From Golubevia sp. BC0850 (Eukaryota; Basidiomycota; Exobasidiomycetes; Golubeviales; Golubeviaceae): a stretch of DNA of 43,944 nucleotides. The translations under genes were made by a program, and so were the position numbers. The stretch lies in assembly GCA_012976225.1 (NCBI GenBank), contig JAAVVG010000053.1, positions 1-43,944 of the forward strand. Direction: 5' to 3'. The notes under the pieces are model-generated. The model saw nothing but the letters and a program-made list of their open reading frames with translations. It was not told the origin of the DNA and did no database searches. Shown in pieces: positions 11,463 to 22,630 of this stretch. Within the stretch, counting starts at the first letter, position 1. The number at the start of each line of letters is the position of its first letter.

Positions 11463-12629
11463 CTATCTTTCTCCATCTAAATCATCCAAATCGATCTCTT
11501 CCGGGGGATAATCCCCAACTTGAATCTTCACAAACCCTCCGAATTTTGGCTGACATTTGAAATATCGATGTCCATTGGCACTTCGAGTAAATGCATCAAT
11601 GAGAGATCAGATTCAATGAATGGATAGTAGAGATAAAAGCGAAGTTGTTTGAGAATTAGCAGATTCATCACGGACGAGAACAGAAGGAAGGACAGGTAGA
11701 GAGAGAAGAGACTTACCTCCCATCATTCTTCCCAACCGGTTCATCATATTCAACTCCAATCCAAACCCCAGTCGGGGAGAATTCAGCGGAACCAACAAAT
11801 CTTACAGTACCTCTCCTTTCAGATCCTACTAAACAACGAGCTCCAGGTTTGAGATTTTCTGAAAGGGGAACTGTCGGCTGTGGAGTTGAAGAAGCTGTCG
11901 AAGAAGAATCTGCAGATGGATCAAACCTTCCCATTATCATTCGTTGCTTGTATGCTAAAACGGTATCTGAGTAAGGGAGATGGAAGGAAAGAGAAGGAGA
12001 GAGGGGCAAAGAGATAAGGACTTCCTCATTCTAGCTATGTCGTTTGATGGTCTACTCTCTTCTGGGATTGATTCAGTTTGATCGAGAAATATGATAGAGA
12101 TCTGATAGACTCACCTGTTCTCTTAGCATAGGTTTCATCATCCATCTCGAACTTTTCTACCTGACTATCATCTGTATACTGATTAGCCAAAGAGGCAGGC
12201 CTGGTATCGTCTACCTGCATGGGCATCATTCAAATAAAAGCAGTCCAGTCAGCTTAAAATACCTGCTACCTCTTGGAACTGTCTCTGGATAGCATCTGGC
12301 TCTACTTCCTCCCATCCTTCCCACCTCCTTCTCTCTATTCCCCCCTCCCATCTACTCACCCTGACACACATTCCCTCCGCAATACCATATTCCCTCAAAG
12401 TCATAGCTTCAGCAGCATCACTTCCACCCAACTTAGCCACAAGAGAGGCATGAGTATCAGGATCATCATCTCTTGTTGAAAGGATAGATATGATTTGATC
12501 CTTTGATGGAATTCCAGTGATTGGCTCTAATCTACCTCTGAATGTCGTTAGAGGTTCATCGATCTGAAGTCTTCGTTCTGCGCAGATTTTAGCTGAAGGA
12601 GCGTGAAGAAACAGATTAATTGAAGCCAT
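11463..12629 (-). CDS. ALF1: Tubulin-folding cofactor B (CAP-Gly protein), four exons
   Basis: Exons are 12263-12629, 12115-12210, 11717-11966 and 11463-11580, and all junctions keep frame, giving 276 residues. The 12210 boundary could instead be 12214 with a donor four bases earlier, which makes a one-residue difference. Residues 1 to about 85 form the ubiquitin-like domain (MASINLFLHAPSAK, LQIDEPLTTFRGRLEPITGI). A linker containing YAKRT and MGRFDP follows, as in the family. Residues 194-262 are the CAP-Gly domain, with GVWIGVEYDEPVGKNDG and then NGHRYFKCQPKFGGFV. The acidic tail EEIDLDDLDGER closes the protein. The family binds alpha-tubulin after chaperonin folding and, with cofactors C, D and E, builds the alpha/beta dimer in the cytosol. 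Length is near the family's usual 230-260. It is an intact housekeeping gene amid decayed F-box copies, so the decay is not regional. The ATG at 12629 was chosen because the Ubl domain begins there. Confidence 0.93.
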
Positions 12630-13239
12630 AGTGGTGTGGCTTGAATTTGAGAGAGAGAAGTGAAATGGAGCTTCTGCTTCTCTCTCCTTCTCTTCCGAAG
12701 CATCCATCATCAAGTTTGCATCTTCTCCTCTTGCGATTCAGTTGCTTGTCAGCAGCTAACTCAACCAAAGCTACTCAAGAGACACTGACAGATCGGCCAA
12801 ATCGAGGTGAGCTGAGAGGAATTCATCCGTTCTATCGACTTCTACTTTCAATGATGTTGCTCGTCTTGCTAACTCTTGCTATCTGCTTTTTCTGCTTTCG
12901 GTGTACTGAGAGATCTCCAAAAATATCAATAGATTCACTACAAAGGTTTCTCTGGACCCAGGACTTGGAAGAATACTACACTGGAACCTTTCTTCAATCC
13001 AAGCACGAACGCTTTCTCTTTGTCCTTCGTTCCCTCTTTCAAGAGCTGAGCATCATCATTCGGAATGTCATATAGACTTCGATCTGTTCATGTGGATCCT
13101 TGCTAATCGAAGCGCTTCATTTGCTCCTACATTGCTCTTCCCTCCTCGCTCTCTTTCTCTGTTTCCCACTGGCAGTTACGCCTCTATCAGGATCCGATCT
13201 CACGCTCGAAACGCCTCCAACTTCTGGAATAAAATCGAT
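12630..13239. other. Divergent intergenic region
   Basis: This is the shared upstream region of cofactor B (minus) and F-box copy C (plus). An ORF at 12641-13075 mostly reads the CT-rich promoter and shows no domain. The frame of copy C is open from 13090, but the F-box alignment with copy B supports the ATG at 13240. Confidence 0.4.
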
Positions 13240-14361
13240 ATGATTGAAATCAATGACATTCTTCCCTCGGAGACACTTCTTACTGTTTTCAAGAGGTTAG
13301 AGACAAGGGAGGTGGTTAAAGCTAGAGAAGTTTGCAGATTATGGTTGAAGATAATGAATGAGAAAAGAACTCTCTGGAGAATACTTAACATTACAGATAA
13401 TAGCCTGGAAATGATTACATCGGTCGTTGATCAATTCGACGAGAGGGGTGGCCCAACACTGGAGGAAATTTCGATGGTAGTGATGCTGGAAGATGAAAAG
13501 GGGCATGAAGACCTCGGTCATCTCACTGTAACGATTCAAAAGTCTCATCAAAGTCTCAAAGCTATTGAAGTTGACCCAGGGCTTTTGACTTTTGATGATC
13601 ATCCTATGTTTAAAGCCTTTACTAATTCATGGACTTCCCAACTTGGTTGCCTTCCGAGCTGTAGGGGGTTTCACTAAAGTTCGGCTTTCAAGGTTAAATC
13701 AAGTACAATCTAGATCTATCCGAGTGCTCTGGATCCCCTCTCTCTGGTCCTCCCCTTCTACGCATCTCCTACTAGTCATCCTGATCTCTTCGAATCCCTC
13801 ACGTCCCTCAAGCTGTTTCAGGCCAACAGCCATTCCACATGAGGGAACGTACTTCTTCCTTCATCTCGATCGCTCAAACACTTGAAGATCAAGCTACTCA
13901 GTCGAGAGCTTGGAGAGGACTCTTTGACGCTGTCTTTCCCAAATCTAGAGGTCATGGAGCTGTATGAAGAAAGCTATCGATTCCCAAGCTGGATGGAGGT
14001 TCTGTCAAACCTCGAGCTTTTCTCAATCTTTTGTCCCAGAGAATTGCCATCCATTTCCGAGCTGTGGGTTCATCATCTAGGAATTCTCGACTCTCTCCCC
14101 TCTAGTTGTCCTGATCTTCAAGTCCTCAGATTTCAAGTACGAAATGAAATACACCACTCTTAGCTCTTGCCTTTATTGCGGTTAAGAGGAAAGAAGGTCA
14201 AAATTGAGGTAGAAGTCGGAGGAATAAAGATGAAGCCAATTAGAAAGCTTATCATCCCTTTCGATAAGCTCAACACTGAAACTTTGGAGGAGTGCATAGA
14301 GTTGGTGGAAGAGGTAGTAGGCTGGACCTCAGAGCCGATTTTCTGGGAGGTTGAGATCTAG
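13240..14361 (+). pseudogene. F-box/LRR protein (copy C), interrupted
   Basis: ATG 13240 starts MIEINDILPSETLLTVFKRL, a good F-box with the conserved LP, the VCRLWLK core and TLWRIL. It aligns with copy B through a shared VVDQFDE block. The frame is open to 13677. The alignment then moves to a second frame (SRSIRVLWIPSLW) and returns to the first by about 13760 (SHPDLFESLTSLKLF). A TGA at 13840-13842 replaces the Trp that copy B keeps at 9860, and a TAG lies at 14161-14163. The C terminus (GGIKMKPIRKLIIPFDKL) is well preserved. It is an SCF substrate adaptor by family, and probably non-functional here. It lies 611 bp from the divergent cofactor B start. Confidence 0.7.
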
Positions 14362-15232
14362 GTAGCCAATGTGTCTTGGTGAGTTTGAAGGTTCTTGGTT
14401 TTGATCAAAGACTGGAATGGTAGCTTGTCTCATCTGATCTCAACTGAATCTCTCATCCTGCGTTCTCAGGTGACATCAGCTATTTCGCTCTTACGTCTGT
14501 CTCCAGAACAGCATCCTTCAAACTACAAACTTCTGCTCATTCCTCATTTCAGGTCACCTCTCTTTCGTGATCCTGCAGCCTCAACTCAATTCTCACCGCA
14601 GCTCCTTCCACTTTCAAATCTCCTCAGAAGACTTCAGCCCTCCAGACTTCAAGTCTTAGCTCCTCTACAAGTGTGAAAGAAGTTGAAAGCATCACAAAGA
14701 GCGGCCTTACGATTCGAGCAGAACCGAATTGCAGCAGAAGTCAAAAGTTGGAAAGTCAACCTGTTCTTCCAATCAAAAGGTGGTTTCTTTCTCATATCAG
14801 TAATTTCCACTCTAAAATCAATGTCTGCCTTTTCAATTCTTTGCCTTCGTTGGTCTTCTGCTCGATGGAAGCTTTGACTGCCAGTTCCTTTCAAGGATGA
14901 GCTGAAGATGGTGACAATGTTACTCCTCGGGACTTTGTTAACCTCTGTGTTTTCTCAACACTAAAGCTTGCGGCACGTTACCAACATCTGAAACTACGAG
15001 CTCCTCCATCTCTTTTCTTTTGGGGACGAGCCAAATAAAGGAAGGGGTCTGAGATTGACTCGGCCTCTCGGTGATTCTAAACCAATAGCAGCTCGTTCTT
15101 GAGCGAAAGCTCAGACCTCTTCCTTTCTTCCTTCCTGACCATCTGACCATCTCTTCTTTCTTTGATTCTTCCATTTCTCTCTCCTTTCTTCTAGTCCTAC
15201 CTGACTCTCTTCTTCTTTTTGCCTCCAAGTCG
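14362..15232. other. Intergenic, no gene recognised
   Basis: Overlapping short ORFs on both strands (14395-14900 plus, 14649-14894 and 14938-15228 minus) have no consistent coding signal. The minus ORFs near 15000-15230 are Arg/Glu/Lys-rich because they read the CT-rich promoter of the next gene. It may contain 3' remains of copy C. Confidence 0.4.
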
Positions 15233-16718
15233 ATGGATCCAATCCAGAAGCTACCCTCTGAGTTGATGAGCTCAACTCTCTCGTACCTCCAGCCTCTTCT
15301 CTCGCTCGTTCCGGTGCTGTTTCAACCGAATGGAGAAGACAGGTCGAATCCGATCCTCTCATTCACGAGGTAATGGATCTAATGGATCGCAGTCAACTCA
15401 CTGAAATGCAAACCATCGAAATGGTTCATCATCTATCCAAGTTCAAGTTCAAAGACCAACGCTTGAATATCACCAATTGTCACGAAAAATTGGTTTTGGG
15501 AGAACGAAGCAGATGAAGTTGAAAGAAATATGATTAATCCTACCTTTGGACAACTGATGGAAGTTACCTCTTTCAGATACTCTTCTCTTATTACTACCAA
15601 TTACCTAGCCTCAAGAGGAGAACATAAAAAAATTGTTCTTGGGACTGTTCTTGGATCAGTCTTGTGGGGATCTGCGTCCATTCACTCTTGCCCTCATTCA
15701 AGGAGCTTGGGACCTTGAAGACCTTTCTAGAGATTTGAGAGAACTAGAGTTCAACATTCCTTCTCCTTTCTCGTTTCTTATTGGAAGAATAACGAAGGGA
15801 TCGAAGAAATTTACAATTTCACATGATCGCTATCCGGATGGGAGTGCCGGGAGGCAAGGAGACGCTCTTCAATGCAAGCAAACCGTTCAAGACGCAACTA
15901 GATTTACGAGAAAGCTAATTCCTTCTGAATCATCATCTCTCCAAGTCATACTTTCGGCTTGCTTGAACGAGTCGACCATCTGAGGGACCTCTTTGAAGAA
16001 ATAAAAAATCCTCTAGTCTTTCCCTCAAGTCTCTAGCCTTAAGAATCGATGTAGAGACTATCCCTCTAGAAGCATTCGACTTGGCTGTTAGCTGCCCGCA
16101 TCTCTTTGGCCTTGAACTTTCCATTTTTTGGAGAGTGAGAGATGGAGCATTAGCTGAAAACATCCAACGCGAGTTCCCAAGTGATGCTCCTCCTCCCCCT
16201 TCAAACCTGGCTGACCAAAGACCTAATTTAGAAAAAGTAGATTTAGATTGGGACTCTTTTTCGTTGAGGACTTGGGTTGGAACTGGGTTGAAATTCTTTC
16301 ATCTCAACTGTTGCAAGATTTCAATGACAGGCCTAGCATCTATTCTGAATTCAAATCCATCACTAGAGACGATAGGTTTTGAGAACTTCGCAGACATTCA
16401 ACTAGATTCGACTTACAATACAATCCGGTTAGACTACTTCTTCCAAACCTTCACTCCCTCCAGATGAACATTCATCTTTTGGGTGATGGTCTCTTCACTG
16501 AAGCTATTCCACCCAATCTTGAAATTCTAAAGGTCGAACTGTTGGTCGGGCGAAGACGTTTGGGTTTTAAAAGGAACAAAGATGGGCATAATGCTGAAAC
16601 CAATCCGCGGAGACGAGGACAAACTGCCCGTGTTTCAGAAGAAGAGGCATTTGAATCTGTAGACCTTGCAGACCTTCACTCTCTGCAGACCTTCACTGCA
16701 GACCTTCACTCCCTGTAG
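15233..16718 (+). pseudogene. Divergent F-box/LRR protein (copy D), multiply frame-broken
   Basis: ATG 15233 opens IQKLPSELMSSTLSYLQ, an F-box start. The second half of the F-box (SGAVSTEWRRQVESDPLIHE) continues in a frame one base off and ends at a GTAATG that could be a donor. LRR-like segments follow in several frames: LRELEFNIPSPFSF around 15740, LKSLALRIDVE around 16030, LEKVDLDWDSFSLRTW and LKFFHLNCCKISM at 16230-16330, and LHSLQMNIHLL and LEILKVELL at 16450-16540. At least three frame changes do not look like introns. It is less similar to A-C than they are to each other. The 3' end runs into a short tandem repeat that has been absorbed into the reading frame. Confidence 0.6.
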
Positions 16719-16733
16719 ACCTTCACTCCCTGG
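16661..16733. repeat. Short tandem repeat, unit about 17-20 bp (CAGACCTTCACTCCCTG)
   Basis: Four to five imperfect units of (G/T)CAGACCTTCACT(CC/CT)CTG lie head to tail at the 3' end of F-box copy D. They encode the repeated LHSLQTF reading at its C terminus. Confidence 0.8.
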
Positions 16734-17591
16734 TGCACGCTTCTCTACTCTGCCAACCCTGCTCCAGAGATACACCAAGACCTCAGCGTTTCTTTTGCTT
16801 AGGAATACCACCGACTCCTAGTCTCAAAGGATGGTTAGCCATTGCCAATCAAGCAAATTCTCGACTTCCCCGAAGGTTTTGCTACCTTTGAGTTTCTCGG
16901 CCGATCCTTTTCAACATTCGTCCTAATCGAACCATAGCTTGCTGAAAAGCGAAAATACTTCATACACCACCCTCTTCTCTGTTTCCATTTTGTCTCACTC
17001 TTACGCTACTCCTCTGAATTTTCTTTTTTCACGCGAAATAACTCTCTTTATGAGTTGAAATGCTTATAACCTCAGATTACCTTTTGCCTTCTCTCTTCAT
17101 GTGTCTAGCAACTTTCGCGGCCTCGGTCCACCCGCATCCCTATAAGCCATCAAGAGGCCTCGCCTGGCAAATGCGATCATGAAATTCAATTCAATTCAAT
17201 TCAAACGTAAATACTCTTGCGCAGAGATGAGGAAGTTGAGCTCTTTCTGTTTGGATGCCCTCGGAAGGAAGAACAAAACAAGGCTAGAACAGTATAAGGG
17301 TTTCAAGCTGAGACAAGCAGAGATTAAGTCTGAAAACAGGGGCCGCAGGCAGCCACCCACACAGCTTCGGCATCATGTACATCATGTACAAAGCCATCTA
17401 TCTATCTGGCTTTGTCCAAGAGATGATAGACTGGAATTGGAAGCAAAGTAGATTGCAGTGTTGCACTTATATAACAAAGCTTGAGAAGTAGACACCGAAG
17501 GAGGGGACAGTGAAATGCATCGGATTTAGGGTGGAGAAGGTAGCATTCATGGAGGGCTTGACTTGAGGGCTTCAGATCGGCTGGGACAATC
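16734..17591. other. Intergenic, AT-leaning, minor microsatellites
   Basis: No gene seen. A (AATTC)n tract lies at about 17181-17204 and a doubled CATCATGTA at about 17370-17389. The plus ORF 17179-17451 begins in the microsatellite and is probably spurious. Confidence 0.45.
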
Positions 17592-18095
17592 TCATTCTTG
17601 CTTGTTCTTCTTGTCAGCGGAATCGAGTTTGCAGATTTGCTTGGTATCGTAACAGGTTTTTTTCTTGCGAGCATACGGAATGCAATGATTTGGACGCTTG
17701 TCACTGCCCCCAAAGTCAAGGACTGCGTACGAAAGTGAGAGAAAGTTGAGCGACGCGAGTAAAAAGTCGACCCTTGTCGTGCGTCAAAATTTTCCGCCCA
17801 AGAAGCTGGTTAGCTTGCACATACCTGTAGTTGAGGTGGCACCTTTTGGAAGTTTGCGATAAGGTCTTCCAGCGCCTGACACCAAGGAGCGCGACAAGGA
17901 GGATGCGTCAGACATGAAAACACATCAGCTTTCCTTCCCGATTCACCATTGGAGCTCTTGACTTGTTGGATAATTGAGGGAGTCTTTGCGTTCGATGCAA
18001 GCTCTTTCTGATAGCTCACTTTCCTCTTCTGCGCGAGCGCCTGGGGACATGATAAGAAAAGAAACCCACAAGAAAAGATACTTGGACCCGCCCAT
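17592..18095 (-). CDS. Small secreted Cys-containing protein with a Kex2-like site, spliced
   Basis: ATG 18095 opens a strong signal peptide (MGGSKYLFLWVSFLIMSPGARA) followed by an acidic start. The last exon (17592-17722) encodes LDFGGSDKRPNHCIPYARKK, then KTCYDTKQICKLDSADKK and a TGA. It is preceded by a good intron (17723-17824) with a GTATGT donor and a CGCAG acceptor. The first intron is uncertain. A GTGAGC donor just after the acidic start (about 18018) or a later one can be joined in frame to an acceptor TGTCAG near 17879. The Lys-Arg before Pro-Asn-His-Cys is a possible processing site that would release a basic peptide with three cysteines. This is a candidate secreted effector or peptide, with no known domain. 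It faces the repeat desert. Confidence 0.6.
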
Positions 18096-18331
18096 TGTTG
18101 CTTTGCTGCTGGTCAGAAAAGAAGGGGGGGGTGTTTGACCGCTGCTCTTAAACCCATTCTCACATACGAGCGCCTTACTCGAACACCTACACGAACGAGC
18201 CCATGCGGAAACAAAATCGATTCTATCATTTGATTGCCTGCATACCTTCTTCGTGAGCGCACACGTGTTGATAGAGAAAGCACGAATCGCCGTGACCGCA
18301 TGTATCAGCCCTCGATCAGATCAATCAACAG

Positions 18332-18394
18332 CTTTCCGAAAGCTCACTTTCCTCTCCTGCGCGAGCCAATGGGGGACTTGACAAGAAAAGAGAC
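18332..18394 (-). pseudogene. Partial copy of the secreted-protein first exon and donor
   Basis: About 62 bp match 18004-18065 at roughly four bases in five. The match covers the second half of the signal peptide, the acidic start and the GTGAGC donor of the 17592-18095 gene. No matching signal-peptide start or downstream exon was found nearby, so this looks like a truncated duplicate. A plus-strand ORF (18234-18623) crosses it and is not supported. Confidence 0.5.
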
Positions 18395-18658
18395 TGCTTG
18401 TGTCCGAGTAACGAGGACGCTGCAAGATTTGCAGATCTCCCCCCTTTTTTGCGACTCGGGCAACGCAAGGCGAAGAGGTGATGATTTTTTCGTAGACCTC
18501 TTCCAATTCGAACTTATCTTCCTCGAGCACGAACAAGAGTTGACTCGAGAGACGGGACCAAGGTCAAGACCTCCTCGAGTCTCGAACAAGGACTTTGAGA
18601 TAAGTGATAAGAAGTTGCTCTGATCAGTTTGAAATCAATTGCAGTCATATGTCATAGA

Positions 18659-19066
18659 AACTCAGCTTCTCTATGGAAGACAGTCGTGTCTCTGCCGCCA
18701 TTGCCGCCTACTTCTCTGAGACGTTGATCTCTGTCTACTGGATGAAACAAGTTTGGGATTAGAAAACAGGCCGACAGAGGCAAAAAGCAGAAAGAGAAGG
18801 AAGAGAAGGGAGAACGAATGAATAAAGGGATCTTTGAACAAAGGAGGGGGTTTCAATCTGAATATGCTTAGGGCAAGGAGTGGCCTGCGGAGTCACACAA
18901 AAAGAAAAGATAGCAGATACCAAACCCTCCACAGCCTGCCCTCAGTGGCGAGGAATAGGGAACGAGATTTTTCATGCCGGGGACAGGCTATCTCCAGTAG
19001 CCACCTTTGAGCAGGAGGCAAGATCTCGAAAAGTCTTGTGCATGAAATGGAAGGAGTTCATTTAAT
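18659..19066. repeat. Dispersed repeat, long copy 1
   Basis: Aligns over about 400 bp with 29556-29957. Shared blocks include GCCGCCTACTTCTCTGAGACG near the start, GCTTAGGGCAAGGAGTGGCC in the middle and AGGCAAGATCTCGAAAAGTC near the end. It carries degenerate forms of the GAGACAG palindrome at both ends (about 18674 and 18980). No protein coding was recognised. It is non-autonomous or too decayed to classify. Confidence 0.8.
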
Positions 19067-19656
19067 AAACGCTTTTTGTCAGTGAAAAAGACATCAACGA
19101 AGCTTTTACCAGAATTGCAATTGCAGAGCCGAGCAATAGAAAACGAGCAACTTTTTCCAAAGAAAGCCTGTCTCTGGGCTCGACCATCTAAGCTGATGTT
19201 CAATGATGTCGGTCAGAAAAAGGCTGGATTTTGGTATTGACTATTAGGTTCAAAAGCTTGGGTAGCACCAATGACGATAATATCTGAGCTTACTTCTACA
19301 AAAAGAAGTGTACTTATAATTGTGGTTCAGGATATCAATATCTCTCAACTTAAAAGATCACTGTATCGTTTGCAACAAACTGGGTGTTTTATGTTATGAA
19401 ATTTTTTCACAATTTCTGTTCTGCTCTCATTCGTCTGAAAGCAAGGTATGCCCAACAAGGCTGCAACCTGCAGTCCGGTTAGTAAGAGAGACAGTCGCCT
19501 TCTTTCTAACTTTTGGTTTTGCGGGTCTTGAACAAGACAGACCAAGGAAGACAAGAGCGCGATCTCACTTCGAGGCCGGAGACAGCTGTCCCTGGCTTGA
19601 GCATTAAGTAGCAAGCGAGGTTGAGTACCAGGAAGCCGGGATCTGCTGTCAAGCTT

Positions 19657-19671
19657 GAGACAGCCTGTCTC
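19657..19671. repeat. 15-bp palindrome, perfect arms, centre C
   Basis: Reads GAGACAGCCTGTCTC. A half-decayed relative, GAGACAGCTGTCCC, lies 78 bp upstream at 19579-19592, with shared flanking GCGAGGTTGAGT. Confidence 0.9.
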
Positions 19672-20769
19672 TGTGATCAAAGCTGTGACCTTGTTAGGTG
19701 TCTCGATACTGTGTTCTAAACGCCAGCTACTAAGTACTACTCTCGATTTACTGGGCCAAAACGTGGTACTTCAACGGCCGTTCTGATCTGCCTCTCGAAT
19801 CAAATATCTCGCTCTCTACTAAATATATGACTTTGTACCTCTTGATTTTGAGACAGCCCTGAATGAAAAGGATCAGTAAACATTTTTGTTTAGTCGCTTG
19901 TCTCATTCACAGGTTTCTGACACTATAACACCAGACAATCTCTCTCTTGAGGTAGACAAGCTATTTGGGAGTTCTTTCTCGAATTAAGAGGTAAGAGGAA
20001 AGTCTAAATCAAACCCTTTTTTGGACCCAGAAGAGCTACTACCTCTGACAGCTGAAAGGCCAGACGTGAAAGAAACTCGGTGCAAATATTGTCGGTGAGT
20101 ACATCTATCAACTTCTTGAAAAGGCTTCAGAAGCTTCAAGACATACTGACTCTGATGATCGCACTTCAACTTTTGACTAAACATTCAAGAAAAAAGTCTG
20201 GAACATTGAGCATGCTTGGAAGGCCACAAGACATCTTGTGATCTGTTCAGAGTTTGCTTCTGGGTTCCAGAAAAGAGTGATTTGAAAAAAAAAAAGATTG
20301 TGGCCAAGACCGTGTATTCCTGGCACTGTTATCGAATCCGCAGATGAAGATTTCAAATTCGCTCAGGTGACTCGCAGTCTCAATGTAACTGATATGGGCT
20401 GCACTTGGAACGAAAATGAGCTTTTTACCTTCATGGATTACTTTCTGATCGAGTTCTCTTTCTGGGAATCTTCACAGGTCAATCAACTGTCCGAATTTGT
20501 GTGTAACTCCACTGGGAGAAGGGAACACTTTGAACAGATTCCGAAAGCGTTTCTGTCCAGATCAAGGTCAGGCGTGGTACCTGCTCTGATGCTTTAACTT
20601 GTTAGAGTAGGAGTATTCAGCGATGATATGGTGTAAGCGTCCTTTCTCCCCTAGAGATCGGTCTTTCTGTCAGTCTATCAAGTCTGCAAGTGCTTCTGAA
20701 GATGTAAGAGCGACCATAAGTTATGCGGTTCCAAGAGGATCCCGCTTACTCAGAGGCAGAGACTTGCTA

Positions 20770-20784
20770 GAGACAGGCTGTCTC
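20770..20784. repeat. 15-bp palindrome, perfect arms, centre G
   Basis: Reads GAGACAGGCTGTCTC and is followed by TGGTGCCGTTG, a variant of the usual TGCCGCCATTG flank. A 36-base A tract begins 39 bp downstream. Confidence 0.9.
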
Positions 20785-20820
20785 TGGTGCCGTTGAACAA
20801 CGACCACTCGTGACGTCAAC

Positions 20821-20822
<2 letters not shown>

Positions 20823-20858
<36 letters not shown>
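20823..20858. repeat. A36 homopolymer
   Basis: Thirty-six consecutive A. It could be the poly(A) tail of a retroposed copy on the plus strand or plain slippage. No retroposon body was recognised upstream. Confidence 0.95.
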
Positions 20859-20859
<1 letters not shown>

Positions 20860-21008
20860 CACGCCGACGAACAAAGAAATATGCGAAAAGCACGGGAACT
20901 TCCACCAATTATCGCACCGAGACAGAGCTCCAATTGTTAGTCTGTAGATGATTAGTTATGGGTGAACTTAAAGACATCTGAGAAGAGGGTGAACTCCGAT
21001 ATAGGCCA

Positions 21009-21023
21009 GAGACAGGCCGTCTC
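21009..21023. repeat. 15-bp palindrome, one mismatch
   Basis: Reads GAGACAGGCCGTCTC. The upstream 70 bp resemble the flank of the copy at 29566, so both belong to the same larger repeat. Confidence 0.85.
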
Positions 21024-21674
21024 TGCCCCAAGGCTGTCGACGTCTTCAAGACAATTGAATACTTCTTCCACCTTGATAATGGCATCATCCAAGCATATCA
21101 CCTACTTTGATAGCACTGCTTTATTTCGGACTTCAAAGAGGAGTGAGGGCAGGTCCCAAAGGTAGCTGCACGATGGGTGAACAAAGTGATATTTTGTGCT
21201 GACGATTTCATGGCGAGACTGGCGGAAAGATAGAGAATTCTCGAGATTTCTGACCATTTTCGTTCCACATGATTGGATCCTTGGAAAGAGAGATCTGTCG
21301 TACATAGGTTCCATTAGCTCCGGCGTCCACACATCCTCATCCTATAGCGAAAGACCGAAGGGTGGAACTCAAATAAATCCAAATGCCACAATCAGTTGTC
21401 ACCCGCTGATGTCGATAGAAGCCAGAGTAGTGGTTACTGTTCTTTGAACTGGGCGTTGAAGCCGAACTCGTCGAATTAAAGAATTGAATAGCTCAGTTGA
21501 GGAAGAACCTGAAAGCTCTTTATCGATTTCAAAAGATTTCTTCAGCTCGGCTCACCAAACTCACATAGCTCCTCCGGTGTTTCTTAGTCACGATGAGGAC
21601 GACCTTCTCTTTGATCAAATCTACTGAACTTTCTCTTAGTTTCGGTTTTCAGGCCTTTCGGATGCTCAAGCCTA

Positions 21675-21689
21675 GAGACAGCCTGTCTC
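21675..21689. repeat. 15-bp palindrome, perfect arms, centre C
   Basis: Reads GAGACAGCCTGTCTC and is followed by CGCCACCATGGCCGCC, matching the flanks at 18690 and 29581. The following 130 bp align loosely with the interior of long copy 1. Confidence 0.9.
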
Positions 21690-21944
21690 CGCCACCATGG
21701 CCGCCTTTTTACACTCACTCCATAACATCAACAAAAAGTTCTCGGTAGAACTAGGACGACAGATGCAGAAAACAGTAAGAGCAGAAAGTGGAGAGACATG
21801 TGCGAGATTTAATAGAGGGGCGGAGATGATCGTAAATTTCTAGGAACACTTCACTGAAAGACCAGTTGTAGGGTGAAGAAGCTGATGAGATGGGTAGGGC
21901 GTGCTTAACGACCTTCAAAGAAAAGTGTGCTTGGATTGGAGCTG

Positions 21945-21959
21945 GAGACAGACTGTCTC
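21945..21959. repeat. 15-bp palindrome, perfect arms, centre A
   Basis: Reads GAGACAGACTGTCTC with flank TGGAACCTGTTGC. Confidence 0.9.
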
Positions 21960-22630
21960 TGGAACCTGTTGCACAATGCCTGTCAGACGAGATCGAGTAA
22001 GGAGACCTTTGAGACTATGACGGAATTCAAAACGGTGGTTACGGCGGCAAAACAAAGGGACGGGGAGAAAAGTCTTGTTCATGATCCAAATGAACAAAGG
22101 GCATCTTAATCCCAGCCGTCCGGCGATTTAAGTCGGGATCAAAAGTTGTCTTGGCCGTCATGAATGTACGACCAGCAAGCGATAGACAAGAACATGCAGA
22201 TAGATGAATAAAGTGACCTATAGAATCAGACTTGTGTTGCAGCCGCTTGCTTCCCAGTCTTCTCTGAAAGTACGAAGGAGAGTCACTTTCTCTACTGCAG
22301 GAATTCAGAATGACCTAGGAAAAGAAGACTCAGATCCAAACGGAAGTAATGAAGAGGACCGAGCGTTGCTGACGTCTTCAGCTGTACTTAAACTGATGAT
22401 CTCTGCCACCGTCGCCCACTACCAAGCTTGGAGACTTTACACTTGAAAGCTCCTTCAAAGAGGAGAAATCAGTCATTTGGATCTCCATCTCATGAGACCT
22501 CTGCCCATATTTTGATCCAGAAGGAGAGTTCTGCCAACTTTGTTTGTCGTAAATTCCTTGTTTCTGCTCTGTTTTCATCTCCTGTAGAGACATAGTAACC
22601 GATGCAACACTGACAAGACAGCATTCTGTA

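Noticed and set aside
12641-13075. 144-codon plus ORF with a hydrophobic stretch
   Set aside because: Reads the CT-rich shared promoter of cofactor B and the F-box gene; leucine/serine content is explained by that composition.
14938-15362. Arg/Glu/Lys-rich minus-strand ORFs
   Set aside because: Antisense of the CT-rich promoter and F-box start of copy D.
18234-18623. 129-codon plus ORF across the duplicated signal exon
   Set aside because: Runs antisense to the duplicated block and has no domain or promoter.
20721-20933. Minus ORF with a poly-Phe run
   Set aside because: Created by the A36 homopolymer.
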